Origin: an uncultured Caryophanales bacterium
Lineage (GTDB): Bacteria > Bacillota_I > Bacilli_A > RFN20 > CAG-826
DNA length: 47,655 bases
Reading direction: 5' to 3'
Assembly: GCA_946414655.1 (NCBI GenBank)
Contig: CAMKPL010000007.1
Coordinates: forward strand, 1 to 47,655
Under the pieces are notes generated by a model. That model was not told where the DNA came from and did no database searches. It worked only from the letters and a program-made list of their open reading frames with translations. The position numbers and the translations under genes were made by a program. Shown here in pieces: positions 40,467-47,655 of the stretch; within the stretch, counting starts at the first letter, position 1; each line of letters begins with the position of its first letter.

Positions 40467-40505
40467 CCTCCTATTTGTTGCGTTTTACTGCCATTTTGAT
40501 GTTAA
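40467..40505 (-). repeat. 39-base leader repeat, copy B
   Basis: Near-identical to 39518-39556; evidence that the gene with its leader was duplicated. Confidence 0.85.
40491..40501 (-). repeat. CATCAAAATGG word, copy 2
   Basis: Directly adjacent to the stop codon of the first MKWG paralog. Confidence 0.8.
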
Positions 40506-41128
40506 TTCTTTCTTCTCGGTTTGAGTGCTCCGTATCTACGAGAACTTTGCAGTATTTCCATCATATCGGATCTTGCGAGATTGCCTCCAGAAGACTCGTT
40601 TATTATCTGCTGTTTCTCTTCGTTAGACAAATAACTCCTGTCAGGACGTGAGATTACCATTCCGCCAACACCCATCGTCGGCATCATTACAGCATTAACA
40701 GCCGCTGATGTAAGTAAACTAGTTACCAGAGCTTTTGTCTCTTTTGATCTTCTTTCAGCAGAAAGTTCAGAAACTGGTGTGTTTTCGATCTTTTTAATTT
40801 CTGCTTCAGCAAGATCCTTATAAGCCTTAGCTCTATAAGAAGATCTAGCAAACTTAGACATATACTTTTGTACCTTTTTATCATTACCTTTCACCGCTGC
40901 ATCACGTGCTTTACCAAGAGTACGAGCCATATATTTTTCTTCGTTTTTATAATACTTTTTATAATGACTGTCGACGAGATCCTTTTCTTCTTCTCTTTCC
41001 TTGCTATACTGCTTTTTACCAAGTTCAGTTAAAGTACCATCAGGATTTTGGTATCGTCTAATACCCCAACGCATTCCAAGAATTCCATAATGCATCAGAT
41101 AGTCACTATAATCCCTATAACTATTGTT
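40502..41128 (-). CDS. MKWG-motif protein, paralog 1
   Basis: 208 residues from ATG at 41128 (AGGAGG upstream). N-terminus MNNSYRDYSDYLMHYGILGM leads into RWGIRRYQNPDGTLTELGK. The rest is Lys-rich helix with a hydrophobic patch at about 120-140 (SLLTSAAVNAVMMPTMGVGG). A tandem paralog follows. Place between tail chaperone and tape measure is unusual for this motif. Confidence 0.7.
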   Translation of the reverse strand, partial: NNSYRDYSDYLMHYGILGMRWGIRRYQNPDGTLTELGKKQYSKEREEEKDLVDSHYKKYYKNEEKYMARTLGKARDAAVKGNDKKVQKYMSKFARSSYRAKAYKDLAEAEIKKIENTPVSELSAERRSKETKALVTSLLTSAAVNAVMMPTMGVGGMVISRPDRSYLSNEEKQQIINESSGGNLARSDMMEILQSSRRYGALKPRRKN

Positions 41129-41144
41129 CATTCTTTTTATCCTC

Positions 41145-41714
41145 CTATCCTTTACTGTGCAACTTAGCACGTCTTGCCTTGTTTAATGCCGCATTTTCAG
41201 CAAGTATGTCTTTCTTGCTCATCTTTTCCGGGTTATTTTTAGCGTTGCAAACCCTAATTAACGTTATTAATCTATTCAAATGCCACTTCTGAAACTCAAT
41301 CGGAATCTGAAGGGCTATCATTTCCCAATAAATTACTTCTGAAGTAAGTATTTCTTTCTGTTTAGGTTTACCCTTTTTACCACCGGGTTTAGGTTTATCA
41401 TCTCTAAACCAAGTAGCAGTCATTGTATCGTTTATGTATTCTACGATCTTCTTGACATCCTCTTCGGTAAGACATAGATACACATTCGGATCTGGATTTT
41501 GAGGAGTTATGGTCATACACTCGAAATAATACAACTTCTTATCAAGTGTATCTAATGCTCCTTCTACTAAAAAAGGTTTCTTGTATTTCGCTTCCCATTT
41601 AGAAATCGAGAGGAGGGAATGCTCCATAACAAGTTTCGTCTCTTTGACGGTGATGAACCTTTGCGTATCCTCATCGAATAGCTCATTAGGCGGTACATTT
41701 ATTGTTAACGGCAT
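41145..41714 (-). CDS. Tail assembly chaperone, second (gpGT-like)
   Basis: 189 residues from ATG at 41714 (GGGAGG eight bases upstream). LEHSLLSISKWE and KWHLNRLITLIRVCN-like segments match the second tail chaperone of Clostridia siphophages. It is in the same frame as the first chaperone but behind several stops, so no frameshift makes it. Ends TAG, which is part of the next AGGAGG. Confidence 0.78.
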   Translation of the reverse strand: MPLTINVPPNELFDEDTQRFITVKETKLVMEHSLLSISKWEAKYKKPFLVEGALDTLDKKLYYFECMTITPQNPDPNVYLCLTEEDVKKIVEYINDTMTATWFRDDKPKPGGKKGKPKQKEILTSEVIYWEMIALQIPIEFQKWHLNRLITLIRVCNAKNNPEKMSKKDILAENAALNKARRAKLHSKG

Positions 41715-41762
41715 TCCTTTATCCTCCCAACTCCACACAACTCGTGTTATTTAGTTTTATAA

Positions 41763-42209
41763 TTATTCCTGAGTTTTCCCAGGAACAACTTCGAATCCAA
41801 CAAGCTTATTGATGGAATTCGGATCAGCATTCTTCACAGCATCAGCCATCGACGGAGGAATTACTCCATTGATGAAATCGCTCATTGCCTTGTCTCCGCC
41901 CTCAATAAACTCCATAAACAATACATCGTATGCCGGGTGATTCTTGAAACGCTCGCGGATCTCGTCGTTCTTCACGAACTCTTCACCATCGGCAGACTTC
42001 TCACCATAGCAAGACAACACGAAATCTTCAAAGTAATTGAAAATTTCCTTGTTGTTTCCGGACTCAACCATCTTCTTGATCTTGTTCTCCAGACCGCCGT
42101 CTTCATACAGATGCATCTTTGCGATTTCAGATCTAGTCAGGTTGAAGTAGAAATTCTTTGTTTTCTTGTTCCCATTGTAATCTTCATAGGTAATGGCTTT
42201 TGTTAACAT
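41763..42209 (-). CDS. Tail assembly chaperone, first (gpG-like)
   Basis: 148 residues from ATG at 42209 (AAGGAGG upstream). NFYFNLTRSEIAKMHLYED and CYGEKSADG match the first chaperone that binds the tape measure. Follows the major tail protein's terminator, so part of its expression must pass or restart beyond it. Confidence 0.8.
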   Translation of the reverse strand: MLTKAITYEDYNGNKKTKNFYFNLTRSEIAKMHLYEDGGLENKIKKMVESGNNKEIFNYFEDFVLSCYGEKSADGEEFVKNDEIRERFKNHPAYDVLFMEFIEGGDKAMSDFINGVIPPSMADAVKNADPNSINKLVGFEVVPGKTQE

Positions 42210-42233
42210 TTTGTTTGTCCTCCTTAATGTTTT

Positions 42234-42267
42234 TAAAAAAAGGAGAGGGCCTGAAAAGACCCCCTCC
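42234..42267 (-). terminator. Strong terminator after the major tail protein
   Basis: Ten pairs join GGAGGGGGTC and GGCCCTCTCC, followed by seven T. Placed where many phages limit chaperone expression relative to tube protein. Confidence 0.88.
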
Positions 42268-42273
42268 ATACTA

Positions 42274-42284
42274 CCATTTTGATG
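42274..42284 (-). repeat. CATCAAAATGG word, copy 3
   Basis: Four bases after the stop of the major tail protein, before its terminator. Confidence 0.8.
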
Positions 42285-42288
42285 CGGA

Positions 42289-43137
42289 TCAGCCTGCAGT
42301 TACGCCAAGCAGCTCGAATACCTTATCCGGCAGCGGCAGATACGGATCAGTTCCCGGATGAGAAACCTTCTTGTAGTAGGTCTTGCTAACGGTAACAGTC
42401 GTATCAGCGGTGAGAGTGTATACATACGGATCTTCCGTAGTACCAGTACCAGATCTCTCATACAGACCTTCGTCGTGCGGATTCTCGGTCGCCGGAACCG
42501 CTTCTTCATAGGTATCTGCAGATGCATCGGTACCCCACAGAGCATCTTCCAGAGCTTTCAGCTTTGCTGCTGCTTCCGTAGTAGTGAATGCTGTAGAATC
42601 GATAGTGATCAGACAGGTATTCTTGTAACCAGTAACTGCTACCGGTACGCCAGTCATTTCCCAGCTGAACTCGATTGCTTCCGGGCTATCGTTTACAGTG
42701 CTGTGAGATCTCTCAGACGGAGAAGCAGTCAAACCATAGATCAGATGCAGCTTGTAACCATAGTCGTTTGCTTCAGTATCATTACCGATAATAGAACGGT
42801 AAGAGAAACCAAAGGTCTTTCTTGCCTGCTGGTAAACACGTACACCCTTCATCGGGAATGCACTACCATCCATTTCAGCAAATTCATCCGGATAGGTATA
42901 AGCCGTAACGGTCATACCAAACTCCTCTGCTGCTCTCAGAGACAGATACTTGATATTATCTGCATACAGAGCTGTCTCGTCTGCTCCAGACGGAGACTCG
43001 GTTACGCCGGTAACACCGTTCCATGCATAACCTTTCTTGTAGGTCTTTGTTGTCGAGTCGAACGGATAAACGACGGCCCGATCGTCACCTGTTTCATACA
43101 GGTGCTCAGCTACCTGATCCCATAACAGTGCGCTCAT
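42289..43137 (-). CDS. Major tail (tube) protein
   Basis: 282 residues from ATG at 43137 (AAGGAGG upstream). SALLWDQVAEHLYETGDDR, ESPSGADETALYADNIKYL and AYTYPDEFAEMDGS match the major tail protein family of Gram-positive siphophages. A C-terminal Ig-like extension (about 210-265) has Thr-rich repeats. GC-rich codons fit high expression. Confidence 0.9.
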   Translation of the reverse strand: MSALLWDQVAEHLYETGDDRAVVYPFDSTTKTYKKGYAWNGVTGVTESPSGADETALYADNIKYLSLRAAEEFGMTVTAYTYPDEFAEMDGSAFPMKGVRVYQQARKTFGFSYRSIIGNDTEANDYGYKLHLIYGLTASPSERSHSTVNDSPEAIEFSWEMTGVPVAVTGYKNTCLITIDSTAFTTTEAAAKLKALEDALWGTDASADTYEEAVPATENPHDEGLYERSGTGTTEDPYVYTLTADTTVTVSKTYYKKVSHPGTDPYLPLPDKVFELLGVTAG

Positions 43138-43150
43138 TCTTTTTTCCTCC

Positions 43151-43474
43151 TTAAAATGTTGTTGTGAATACGTCATGATGCAGTTCATCAGCTACATAAT
43201 GCCTATCATGAGTCAGAACTAAGTCCTCATCATTAAACAGGATTCTGTCTGCCAAATCACTGTCGGCGTCTTTGTAAATTGCTATGATTTCATAGCGTTG
43301 TCTCCCGAGATAAACTTTATTATCCGCATGTCTAGTGTCAATTCTTGATCTACTATAACGAATACATGGGTATTTCATCTTGAGAGACGCTGGCGGTTCA
43401 AAATATACATTATTCGTCCCCAGAATCTTCCGAATCTTCGCATCCAGTGCAAGCCTCCGGTCCAGTCTCGTCAT
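43151..43474 (-). CDS. Tail terminator / completion protein
   Basis: 107 residues. NVYFEPPASLKMKYPCIRY and the HDRHYVADELHHDVF end match the tail completion protein family. It sits between connector and major tail protein as usual. Overlaps the upstream connector by 65 bases; AGGAGG lies within it. Confidence 0.8.
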   Translation of the reverse strand: MTRLDRRLALDAKIRKILGTNNVYFEPPASLKMKYPCIRYSRSRIDTRHADNKVYLGRQRYEIIAIYKDADSDLADRILFNDEDLVLTHDRHYVADELHHDVFTTTF

Positions 43475-43778
43475 TGTATACCCCTCCTATCTCGAGAATA
43501 AGTCGTGGCGGTTCCACGGTAATAGTGTTAACTTTCCACTTAGTACCCATCCAAACCACATACTTAATATTGGAAAAGTTCTCAAAAGCAAAAGCATCAG
43601 CCAAAATCTCGATTTCATTGCTTATTACAATGTCTTCATTGACTTTATCGGCAGATTGAAGTCTTCTAGAGCATCTGGAAATGTCTCCTCTATACTTTCG
43701 CTCGACAATGACTGATTGCCAGTTGCTCGGTCGAACTTCCATTAAGGTTTCATAGCCTACTACCCCAGCAAACTTCAT
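43410..43778 (-). CDS. Head-tail connector protein
   Basis: 122 residues from ATG at 43778 (GAGG eight bases upstream; GTG at 43787 also possible). YRGDISRCSRR, VNEDIVISNEIEILAD and KWKVNTITVEPPRLIL match small head-tail joining proteins of Clostridia siphophages. Acidic C-terminal tail with two Cys. First gene after the endolysin. Confidence 0.75.
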   Translation of the reverse strand: MKFAGVVGYETLMEVRPSNWQSVIVERKYRGDISRCSRRLQSADKVNEDIVISNEIEILADAFAFENFSNIKYVVWMGTKWKVNTITVEPPRLILEIGGVYNDETGPEACTGCEDSEDSGDE

Positions 43779-43799
43779 ATCTCTCACCTCTTCCTACTT

Positions 43800-43810
43800 C
43801 CATTTTGATG
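43800..43810 (-). repeat. CATCAAAATGG word, copy 4
   Basis: One base after the endolysin stop; leads into the connector ribosome site. Confidence 0.8.
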
Positions 43811-43811
43811 T

Positions 43812-44537
43812 TTACATGAACGGCTCTCTTGCGCCGCTCGCAATTTCTGCCTTGCCGGCGAGTTCGTAATGCCAATAATACATTGACCAATCGTCTCCAA
43901 ATGCCGCTTCGAGGTCCTTGTATGCTGCTCTGTACTTTTTTGCGTCAAATGCATATGGGTTAAGAGCCTCAGTAATGTCCACCCCGTCAACGGTAGCAAT
44001 ATGGGACGTCGTTTCAACGATCTCATTCTCTGCCGGTACAAGTCCGTAATACGGCCTACCATATCCAGCGATCTTAGAATCTCCAATATTGTAAGTTTTT
44101 ATCCTTACCTTGTTTCCAGAATTACCTTCGATTGTCTCGATCTTGTTCCCATTCACAGACACCACAAGTCCAGTATGGTTGATCCTAGAAGCATTCTTAA
44201 AGAAGATCTGATCGCCTTTCTTTGGCTTTGTATACCATCTTTTGTTTCGCTGATAGAAGTCTGCAGAGGTTGGTGTGTATGCACTCCATCCACCAAGTAG
44301 CTTTTTGGCAAGTTCTTTACCGAATGCTTTGATCATACACCAATCCACAAACATATCACACCATGCAACTCCCTGTGAATAGGGAGCCCCGATTTCTTTA
44401 ACGAGATCTCGTGCGTATTTTGTGTAGTTGTTAGACCCAGCATTTGCGGTTTTGCTATCCAGCTGAGCATTGGTCTTCTTCTCGCAATACCCTTCCTCAA
44501 TCAGAGCAATCTGAATCAGCTTATCTTCGGCCGTCAT
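43812..44537 (-). CDS. CHAP-domain endolysin
   Basis: 241 residues. C60 in VAWCDMFVDW, H121 in NHTGLVV and E137 in TIEGNSG form the cysteine-peptidase/amidase triad of CHAP domains that cut peptidoglycan cross-links. The C-terminus (YRAAYKDLEAAFGDDW) is a wall-binding-like repeat. Its start overlaps the upstream gene (ATGA). Its position inside the head-to-tail gene series is unusual for a lysin and may indicate a virion-linked role. Confidence 0.85.
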   Translation of the reverse strand: MTAEDKLIQIALIEEGYCEKKTNAQLDSKTANAGSNNYTKYARDLVKEIGAPYSQGVAWCDMFVDWCMIKAFGKELAKKLLGGWSAYTPTSADFYQRNKRWYTKPKKGDQIFFKNASRINHTGLVVSVNGNKIETIEGNSGNKVRIKTYNIGDSKIAGYGRPYYGLVPAENEIVETTSHIATVDGVDITEALNPYAFDAKKYRAAYKDLEAAFGDDWSMYYWHYELAGKAEIASGAREPFM

Positions 44538-44923
44538 ACTTCATTCATCACGCTGGCAAGTTTCTGCCTAACGTGTTCATTCGGAGCGTTGTTCATCAGA
44601 TTCTGAAGTTCCATATGGAAATTGTCAGTGGAAGAGTACTGCCCAAGAGCATTTCTCTTAGCATACCGACCACGGCCCATAGACATACCCATTTCCGGAC
44701 TCATCATCGATGTATTACCACTAAAGTTTACTCGGCCGCCGTAAGACCCTATCTCGCTGTACTGGTCTTCTTCCTCATACGACTCAATCACTTTACAAAG
44801 ATTCTTTGCAAGGTGAGCCAGCATATCACACACCTGATACTCATTTACATCCAGGTGATCTTTTTCTCCATACTTAGCGAGTTCTTTGACGACCTTGTCT
44901 TTCAGTTCATAGATTCTATGCAT
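44534..44923 (-). CDS. Conserved small late protein
   Basis: 129 residues. Helical N-terminal half, then a Gly/Ser/Arg-rich stretch (RGRYAKRNALGQYSS) and another helix. Recalls a conserved late protein of gut phages (from memory). GGAGG precedes the ATG; ends coupled to the endolysin. Confidence 0.68.
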   Translation of the reverse strand: MHRIYELKDKVVKELAKYGEKDHLDVNEYQVCDMLAHLAKNLCKVIESYEEEDQYSEIGSYGGRVNFSGNTSMMSPEMGMSMGRGRYAKRNALGQYSSTDNFHMELQNLMNNAPNEHVRQKLASVMNEV

Positions 44924-44934
44924 CTCCTCACCTC

Positions 44935-45393
44935 CTATGCAATCCGATCAATTACGAGATTAGCGTTCTGGACATTGATTGACGGAGCCGGCACTGCTGC
45001 AGGATCATCCGTAATACCAGAAACAGCTCTCACCGATACAGTAAAGCAGCAACCTTTCGGAACCTTAATAATCGCCGTAGAAGTTACGTTACCATACACA
45101 TCGACCGCTGCTGGGGTAAAGATTGCTCGACTGGTCTGCCTCTGTTCGCCGTTTACTGTAATAGCAATAGCGATAGGACCAGCCGTTCCACCAGTAGGTA
45201 CAGCAATGTTACCATTGAATGTCACCTGATAGGTAGCAAAACATTGACCGTTAGTGATTCCACGGAGAATAAAAATCCCTGTTTCGTCTTCGTGGTAAAT
45301 GTAACCACGTCGACAAGGAATAGATGCTGTAAAGATTACAGGCTGATTCAGGTCTATACTCTGAACAGCGTTAGCAAGATACTCTGCCGCCAT
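44935..45393 (-). CDS. Head-fibre / decoration-like protein
   Basis: 152 residues, beta-rich. ANAVQSIDLNQPVIFTA at the start and VPTGGTAGPIAIAITVNG in the middle resemble trimeric head-fibre or C1q/TNF-like decoration proteins of siphophages. Ends with TAG inside the next ribosome site. Capsid location is inferred. Confidence 0.65.
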   Translation of the reverse strand: MAAEYLANAVQSIDLNQPVIFTASIPCRRGYIYHEDETGIFILRGITNGQCFATYQVTFNGNIAVPTGGTAGPIAIAITVNGEQRQTSRAIFTPAAVDVYGNVTSTAIIKVPKGCCFTVSVRAVSGITDDPAAVPAPSINVQNANLVIDRIA

Positions 45394-45406
45394 ATTTCAC
45401 CTCCGA

Positions 45407-46135
45407 TCAGCCGCAACCACAGCCGTTAAACTGCTGGCAGCAATTCGGATTCTGAACCACATACGCCGGAATCGGTGTAGGATTCAAATACTGCTCGAGA
45501 GCAACTGTCTGCCTTGCGTTGTCAGCAAGAATCTGTGCTGTCTGAGCCGTCTGAGATGCTGAGAGATTAGCTGCTGTAAGCTGACGCTCCAGATCCGCAA
45601 TCTTCTCATTCTTAGCATCGATCTTATCCTGACACATCTGATCAAGGATTCTCTGAGTATTGTTGTTCTGGTTAACCAGAATGTCACGAATACCGTCAGA
45701 GATAGCCGCACGATCTGCACAATTCTCAGAAAGGATAGTGCTCTGAAGATTTGCAGAAGCCAGTCTGTTCTCACAGCAACAATTCTGGAATTGTGTAGAC
45801 AAATCGAACATCTGCTGCATGTTAGCCATCTGACGAGTATTGGCTCCAGACTCAACTGCAGCGAAGCTATTGCACAGCTGGTTAGACATGCTATTTACAC
45901 TGGACTGGAGTGCGGAAAGCTGGCTGAACAACTGAGCATCCTGGAATCCCTGGTTCATCCAAGGATAGATACCGTTATTGCCGTTTCCGCCAAAACCGTT
46001 ACCGTTGTTTCCCCATCCGATAAGAAGTAACAGAATAATCCAACCCCAGTCTCCACCGAAGCTGCCCATTCCGTTACCATAACCGTTCATGGGTCCTACA
46101 GGCATTACCATGTTCTGTCCGTCTGTTAACGCCAT
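45407..46135 (-). CDS. Gly/Asn-rich late protein with membrane segment and coiled coil
   Basis: 242 residues from ATG at 46135 (AGGAGG upstream). Gly/Asn/Met-rich N-terminus with a Trp-Ile-Leu patch (WGWIILLLLIGWG, about 28-40), then a Gln-rich coiled coil and a Cys-rich end (CCQQFNGCGCG). Recalls a late protein common beside capsid genes in Clostridia phages (from memory). Confidence 0.66.
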   Translation of the reverse strand: MALTDGQNMVMPVGPMNGYGNGMGSFGGDWGWIILLLLIGWGNNGNGFGGNGNNGIYPWMNQGFQDAQLFSQLSALQSSVNSMSNQLCNSFAAVESGANTRQMANMQQMFDLSTQFQNCCCENRLASANLQSTILSENCADRAAISDGIRDILVNQNNNTQRILDQMCQDKIDAKNEKIADLERQLTAANLSASQTAQTAQILADNARQTVALEQYLNPTPIPAYVVQNPNCCQQFNGCGCG

Positions 46136-46179
46136 TTCTTTGTACCTCCTCATAAGATTATTTTGTGAAGTCAACACTT

Positions 46180-46413
46180 CTAACTTCCATTTTGATGATT
46201 CATCATTTGTTGAATCTGTTGAGCTCTCTGAACTGCAGCGTTATACTGATCCTGAGAGATCTGTCCGGAGTTTAGCATCTGCTGGATCATCTGATTGGGA
46301 TTTACGCCAGTCTGTTTAAGCTGATTCAGACGCTGCATAAAGTTCTGCATATTGCCAAATTGTCCGAACGGATTGTTTCCTCCATTTAGTTCATTGTACA
46401 GCGGATTAGCCAT
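46180..46413 (-). CDS. Asn/Gln-rich small late protein
   Basis: 77 residues, rich in Asn, Gln and Met, helical (QRAQQIQQMMN). Its last codons contain CATCAAAATGG. AAAGGAGG precedes the ATG and the start overlaps the upstream gene. Confidence 0.65.
   Translation of the reverse strand: MANPLYNELNGGNNPFGQFGNMQNFMQRLNQLKQTGVNPNQMIQQMLNSGQISQDQYNAAVQRAQQIQQMMNHQNGS
46187..46197 (-). repeat. CATCAAAATGG word, copy 5
   Basis: Inside the last codons of the Asn/Gln-rich gene (His-Gln-Asn-Gly), four bases before its TAG stop. Confidence 0.8.
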
Positions 46414-46846
46414 TAGACTGAGCCTCCTTTGCTCTACGGTTGTTTAACCTTGAGTCAAGACGATTGATCTGTCGCTGGAATTTATCCTCCAGTTCTGCCA
46501 AATCGCTTTTTGTCACGTATTCAGGATCCACTTTTACCACATTAGGATTGTTTTGCTGTTCGGATCCTCGCTCTACGTAATCCAGAGTTCTCATAGATGT
46601 CATACCACTGGCATCTGCTGACTTGATGTATACAACAGGAGCATCCTGATCCCATAATACCACTCTCTGATTCGGTCCTACCATATAGGCTTTTGCGCCT
46701 GCTTCACCCTGTACCCAGATCATATCCGGTTGTCTTGGTGCTGCGATAGGCTGTTGCTGGTATTGTGGTATCCATGCTGGTTGTTGATACGGTTGGAAAG
46801 CTCCTTGTCCAACTTGCAATGGGTTGTAATATGGATTAGTGGCCAT
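46406..46846 (-). CDS. Small late protein with Pro/Gln N-terminus
   Basis: 146 residues. Tyr/Pro/Gln-rich first 40 residues, a compact central part (GEAGAKAYMVGPNQRVVLWD) and a charged helix at the end. Matches a conserved small late gene of Clostridia phages (from memory). AGGAGG precedes the ATG. Confidence 0.66.
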   Translation of the reverse strand: MATNPYYNPLQVGQGAFQPYQQPAWIPQYQQQPIAAPRQPDMIWVQGEAGAKAYMVGPNQRVVLWDQDAPVVYIKSADASGMTSMRTLDYVERGSEQQNNPNVVKVDPEYVTKSDLAELEDKFQRQINRLDSRLNNRRAKEAQSNG

Positions 46847-46860
46847 TTCTTTTATCCTCC

Positions 46861-47235
46861 TTACATTCTACACCACACAAATTGTGGTACTTCATTCGAA
46901 GAGTCCCAGGAATCGTAAATATCACCGTTTACAACCGTACAGCAATGACCTCCGAAACCAAGAACAAATGTTCCATAAGGATTGTCCTTACAGAATTCTC
47001 TTGCGCTGTAACAATTTGGACAAGTGGATGGGATCACGATTCTTTCGAAACCATAGCTTCTTAGAACCGCGCCCCAAACCCAGTCCGCATGAGGGAGATC
47101 ACACATGTTCTTACCAAATTCTGTCAGGATGTCATAAGCTTGTTCCCATGTCATGTTTAGAGCTTTGGTTATTGCACGGACTGCGCAATCTCCTACCGCT
47201 CGTCCACAAGGATTCGGGTTGTATGGTACGTACAT
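46861..47235 (-). CDS. Papain-fold cysteine-peptidase-like protein
   Basis: 124 residues from ATG at 47235 (AAGGAG upstream). Cys17 in VGDCAVRAI, His97 in GGHCCTVV and Asp105-111 in NGDIYDSWDS are arranged as in C39/papain-like enzymes. Relatives are common in Clostridia phages, usually near late genes; the substrate is unknown. Five further Cys may bind metal. Confidence 0.66.
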   Translation of the reverse strand: MYVPYNPNPCGRAVGDCAVRAITKALNMTWEQAYDILTEFGKNMCDLPHADWVWGAVLRSYGFERIVIPSTCPNCYSAREFCKDNPYGTFVLGFGGHCCTVVNGDIYDSWDSSNEVPQFVWCRM

Positions 47236-47248
47236 TGTTAGGATCTCC

Positions 47249-47590
47249 TTACTTTTTAATATAAGCAACTAATGCTACTACTAAAAATGTCGTTCCAATC
47301 TTTAAAACAGATTCTGCAATTTTATTAGTCCATTCGGCCTCTGTTTTAGGAACTGACTCATCAAAGATAAACTTGTTATGTCCTACTATCTCAATTTCTT
47401 TAGCATCTAAGAATGCCACATCAAAATCGTGATCATTAGTTTCCGGATTAATCTTTTCCGGATTTGTTTTCTTAAAAGTTATTATACATTCCTCATCGGA
47501 AAATTCTTGTTTAACATAATCAGCTTGTATTCTATAACAAGCTCCAGACTTTGTTTTAACATACCAAAAACGTTCAGAATTGTTTTCCAT
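47249..47590 (-). CDS. Small C-terminally anchored membrane protein
   Basis: 113 residues from ATG at 47590 (AAAGGAG upstream); the longer frame to 47629 crosses the previous gene end. Mostly soluble beta-rich part, then one helix at the C-terminus (IGTTFLVVALVAYIKK). Possibly a lysis or host-interaction protein. Confidence 0.62.
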   Translation of the reverse strand: MENNSERFWYVKTKSGACYRIQADYVKQEFSDEECIITFKKTNPEKINPETNDHDFDVAFLDAKEIEIVGHNKFIFDESVPKTEAEWTNKIAESVLKIGTTFLVVALVAYIKK

Positions 47591-47601
47591 ACGTTTCTCC
47601 T

Positions 47602-47655
47602 TTACTCCCGCGAGATCCCCCCGGGGCATCGTTCGTAAAACTGCCCTTTAATTAA
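47602..47655 (-). CDS. C-terminal end of an upstream late gene
   Basis: The only frame open from the right edge reads LIKGQFYERCPGGISRE and stops at TAA, which overlaps the next AAAGGAG. Spacing is typical of an operon junction. Too short to identify. Confidence 0.42.
   Translation of the reverse strand, partial: LIKGQFYERCPGGISRE

Noticed and set aside
41714-41765. Programmed frameshift joining the two tail assembly chaperones (GGGAAAA near the first gene's end)
   Set aside because: The second chaperone is in the same frame, has its own AGGAGG and ATG, and several stops lie between; GGGAAAA is not in the slippery phase.
3831-46182. Possible genome-wide TAG recoding, suggested by the in-frame TAG at 40446
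   Set aside because: TAG closes at least five genes (3831, 10717, 41145, 44935, 46180), often fused with AGGAGG of the next gene, and no other long gene has an internal TAG that I found.

Overview
The window is most of a tailed, long-tailed (siphovirus-like) bacteriophage genome. Every convincing gene lies on the minus strand, so transcription runs from the right edge to the left. Strong AGGAGG-type ribosome sites, moderate A+T content and the sequence style of the tail proteins point to a Bacillota host, probably a gut Clostridia/Lachnospiraceae-like bacterium; the host is inferred. No integrase, repressor or excisionase was seen. Terminase, portal, protease and major capsid genes are absent and probably lie beyond the edges: a partial reading frame ends at the right edge, and a C/G-rich, cos-like patch sits at the left edge.

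Layout in transcription order. 47.6-43.4 kb: an accessory virion/lysis cassette (small membrane protein, papain-like protein, Gln/Asn-rich small proteins, head-fibre-like protein, CHAP endolysin) followed by head-tail connectors. 43.1-27.7 kb: major tail protein, two tail assembly chaperones, two tandem 'MKWG-motif' paralogs (one with an in-frame TAG near its start), a 2647-residue tape measure, distal tail protein, tail-associated lysin/hub and a receptor-binding fibre. 27.6-24 kb: small genes, mostly one per transcription unit, with intrinsic terminators and a recurring promoter-like element. 24-15.8 kb: a block rich in small membrane proteins, including two DUF6353-like proteins, a cold-shock-domain protein and an Arg/Asp-repeat protein. 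15.7-10.1 kb: tightly overlapping small genes (zinc ribbons, 3D domain, DUF6378, micro-ORFs). 10-0.2 kb: a replication and transcription module with a 1333-residue helicase-primase-polymerase fusion, a ssDNA-binding protein, an SF2 helicase, two PD-(D/E)XK nucleases and a 938-residue DFDGD-motif RNA polymerase.

The replication genes could form a nearly self-contained replisome, and the DFDGD enzyme gives the phage its own transcription machinery of the YonO / crAss-phage gp66 class. Two repeated elements are candidate targets for regulated transcription. The first is a T-tract/CAC/TATWAT element, about 17 copies between 4 and 27.7 kb (15 of them between 10.5 and 27.7 kb), usually directly after a terminator hairpin and often before a leader hairpin. 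The second is an 11-base word, CATCAAAATGG, five copies, all at 3' ends of late genes between 39.5 and 46.2 kb. The strongest candidates for undescribed biology are the RNA polymerase with its possible promoters, the fused replisome protein with a preserved internal start, and the membrane-protein island.
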